DNA from: Flavobacteriaceae bacterium
GTDB taxonomy: Bacteria > Bacteroidota > Bacteroidia > Flavobacteriales > Flavobacteriaceae
Assembly (NCBI GenBank): GCA_002713705.1
Contig: PAUJ01000019.1
Location: 4,560 to 10,453, forward strand
Direction: 5' to 3'
DNA length: 5,894 nt
Under the pieces are notes generated by a model. That model saw nothing but the letters and a program-made list of their open reading frames with translations, was not told the origin of the DNA and searched no databases. The translations under genes and the position numbers were made by a program. Of this stretch, positions 5,511 to 5,894 are shown in pieces (the first letter of the stretch is position 1; each line of letters begins with the position of its first letter).

Positions 5511-5894
5511 TTAGATTTCAATTTTAAACTTGTTAATTTTATGAGTCAAATCTATTTTTAATTCTTTATTTAAAATGTCATTTCCAGAAAAATTATCATG
5601 AAAGGAGGGTAACGAAAAATCAGCAATCAAATTAGCTCCCATTCGCGGGAATCTATCTTTAGCACTTTGGAGAACTTCCTTTCCTCCTCTAGCTCCTGGA
5701 GATGTTGCCATTAATAGCATAGGCTTGTTGTTCCATACTTTTGAATTGATTCTAGACAACCAATCAAAAACATTTTTAAAGGCTGCAGTATAAGAACCGT
5801 TATGCTCTGCCAAAGAAACTACAAAACCATCTGCCTGTTTAAATAGTTCGCTCAACCTTATAACTTCCGATGGAATACCATCAGCAGTTTCTAA
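5511..5894 (-). CDS. NADPH-dependent FMN reductase-like flavoprotein, 5' end missing
   Basis: The last 127 residues of a flavodoxin-like NAD(P)H-dependent oxidoreductase are visible; the frame is open to the window edge, so the start lies outside. Members reduce FMN or quinones, chromate or azo compounds using NAD(P)H, and are soluble cytoplasmic proteins. The diagnostic stretch AEHNGSYTAAFKNVFDWLSR (29-48 of the visible part) is the flavin-contacting loop and helix of this family, and SPGARGGKEVL (about 65-75) is the second conserved loop. The usual length is about 175-185, so roughly 50 residues, including the N-terminal phosphate-binding loop, are missing. A TTG at 5855 lies inside the domain and is not the start. 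It is followed 2 nt later by the hydrolase gene, with which it likely shares an mRNA. Confidence 0.9.
   Translation of the reverse strand, partial: LETADGIPSEVIRLSELFKQADGFVVSLAEHNGSYTAAFKNVFDWLSRINSKVWNNKPMLLMATSPGARGGKEVLQSAKDRFPRMGANLIADFSLPSFHDNFSGNDILNKELKIDLTHKINKFKIEI

Noticed and set aside
5511..5855. Treating TTG 5855 as the start of the flavoprotein
   Set aside because: The frame stays open to 5894 with family-like sequence (ETADGIPSEVIR), and the family is about 50 residues longer at its N-terminus. The gene is simply cut by the window.
1..5894. CRISPR, tRNA, rRNA, transposon or toxin-antitoxin content
   Set aside because: No regularly spaced repeats, cloverleaf-like segments, transposase motifs, terminal inverted repeats or small paired genes were seen on either strand.

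Overview
The window is strongly AT-rich, and every recognisable gene lies on the minus strand. Gene starts lack Shine-Dalgarno sequences and instead have A/T-rich leaders. Several are preceded by good matches to the Bacteroidetes sigma-factor -7 element TAnnTTTG (1929-1936, 3551-3558, 4272-4279). Together with the protein types, this points to a Bacteroidetes genome, most likely a flavobacterium. This is inference from composition, promoter form and protein style; the species cannot be named from the sequence.

Layout in the direction of transcription (high to low coordinates): (1) 5894-5511, the 3' two-thirds of an NADPH-dependent FMN reductase-like flavoprotein, cut by the window edge; (2) 5508-4375, a membrane-anchored metallo-beta-lactamase-fold hydrolase of the NAPE-PLD/UlaG-like type, 2 nt downstream, with a TTG start and probably translationally coupled; (3) 4238-3618, a small VTT/DedA-superfamily (YqaA-like) membrane protein with its own promoter; (4) 3537-2605, a ten-helix EamA-family (DMT superfamily) transporter with its own promoter; (5) 2486-2025, a cold-shock-domain protein with a long lysine-rich N-terminal extension; (6) 1890-1699, a minimal CspA-type cold-shock protein with its own promoter and a textbook intrinsic terminator (1646-1676); (7) 1566-235, a DEAD-box RNA helicase followed by 234 bases with no gene but with two possible RNA hairpins.

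The functional theme is clearest at the low-coordinate end. Two cold-shock-domain proteins and a DEAD-box helicase lie side by side, the classic toolkit for melting RNA structure at low temperature or after stress. The strong terminator between the small Csp and the helicase shows they are neighbours under separate control rather than one operon. The four genes at the high-coordinate end are ordinary accessory or housekeeping functions (flavin reductase, membrane-anchored hydrolase, two membrane proteins) with no evident shared pathway.

I found no CRISPR array, tRNA, rRNA, insertion sequence, phage gene or defence system. Nothing here is convincing as a wholly new system. The points most worth a second look are the extended cold-shock protein, the clustering of RNA-remodelling genes, the dyad symmetries next to two promoters, and the structured 3' region after the helicase.
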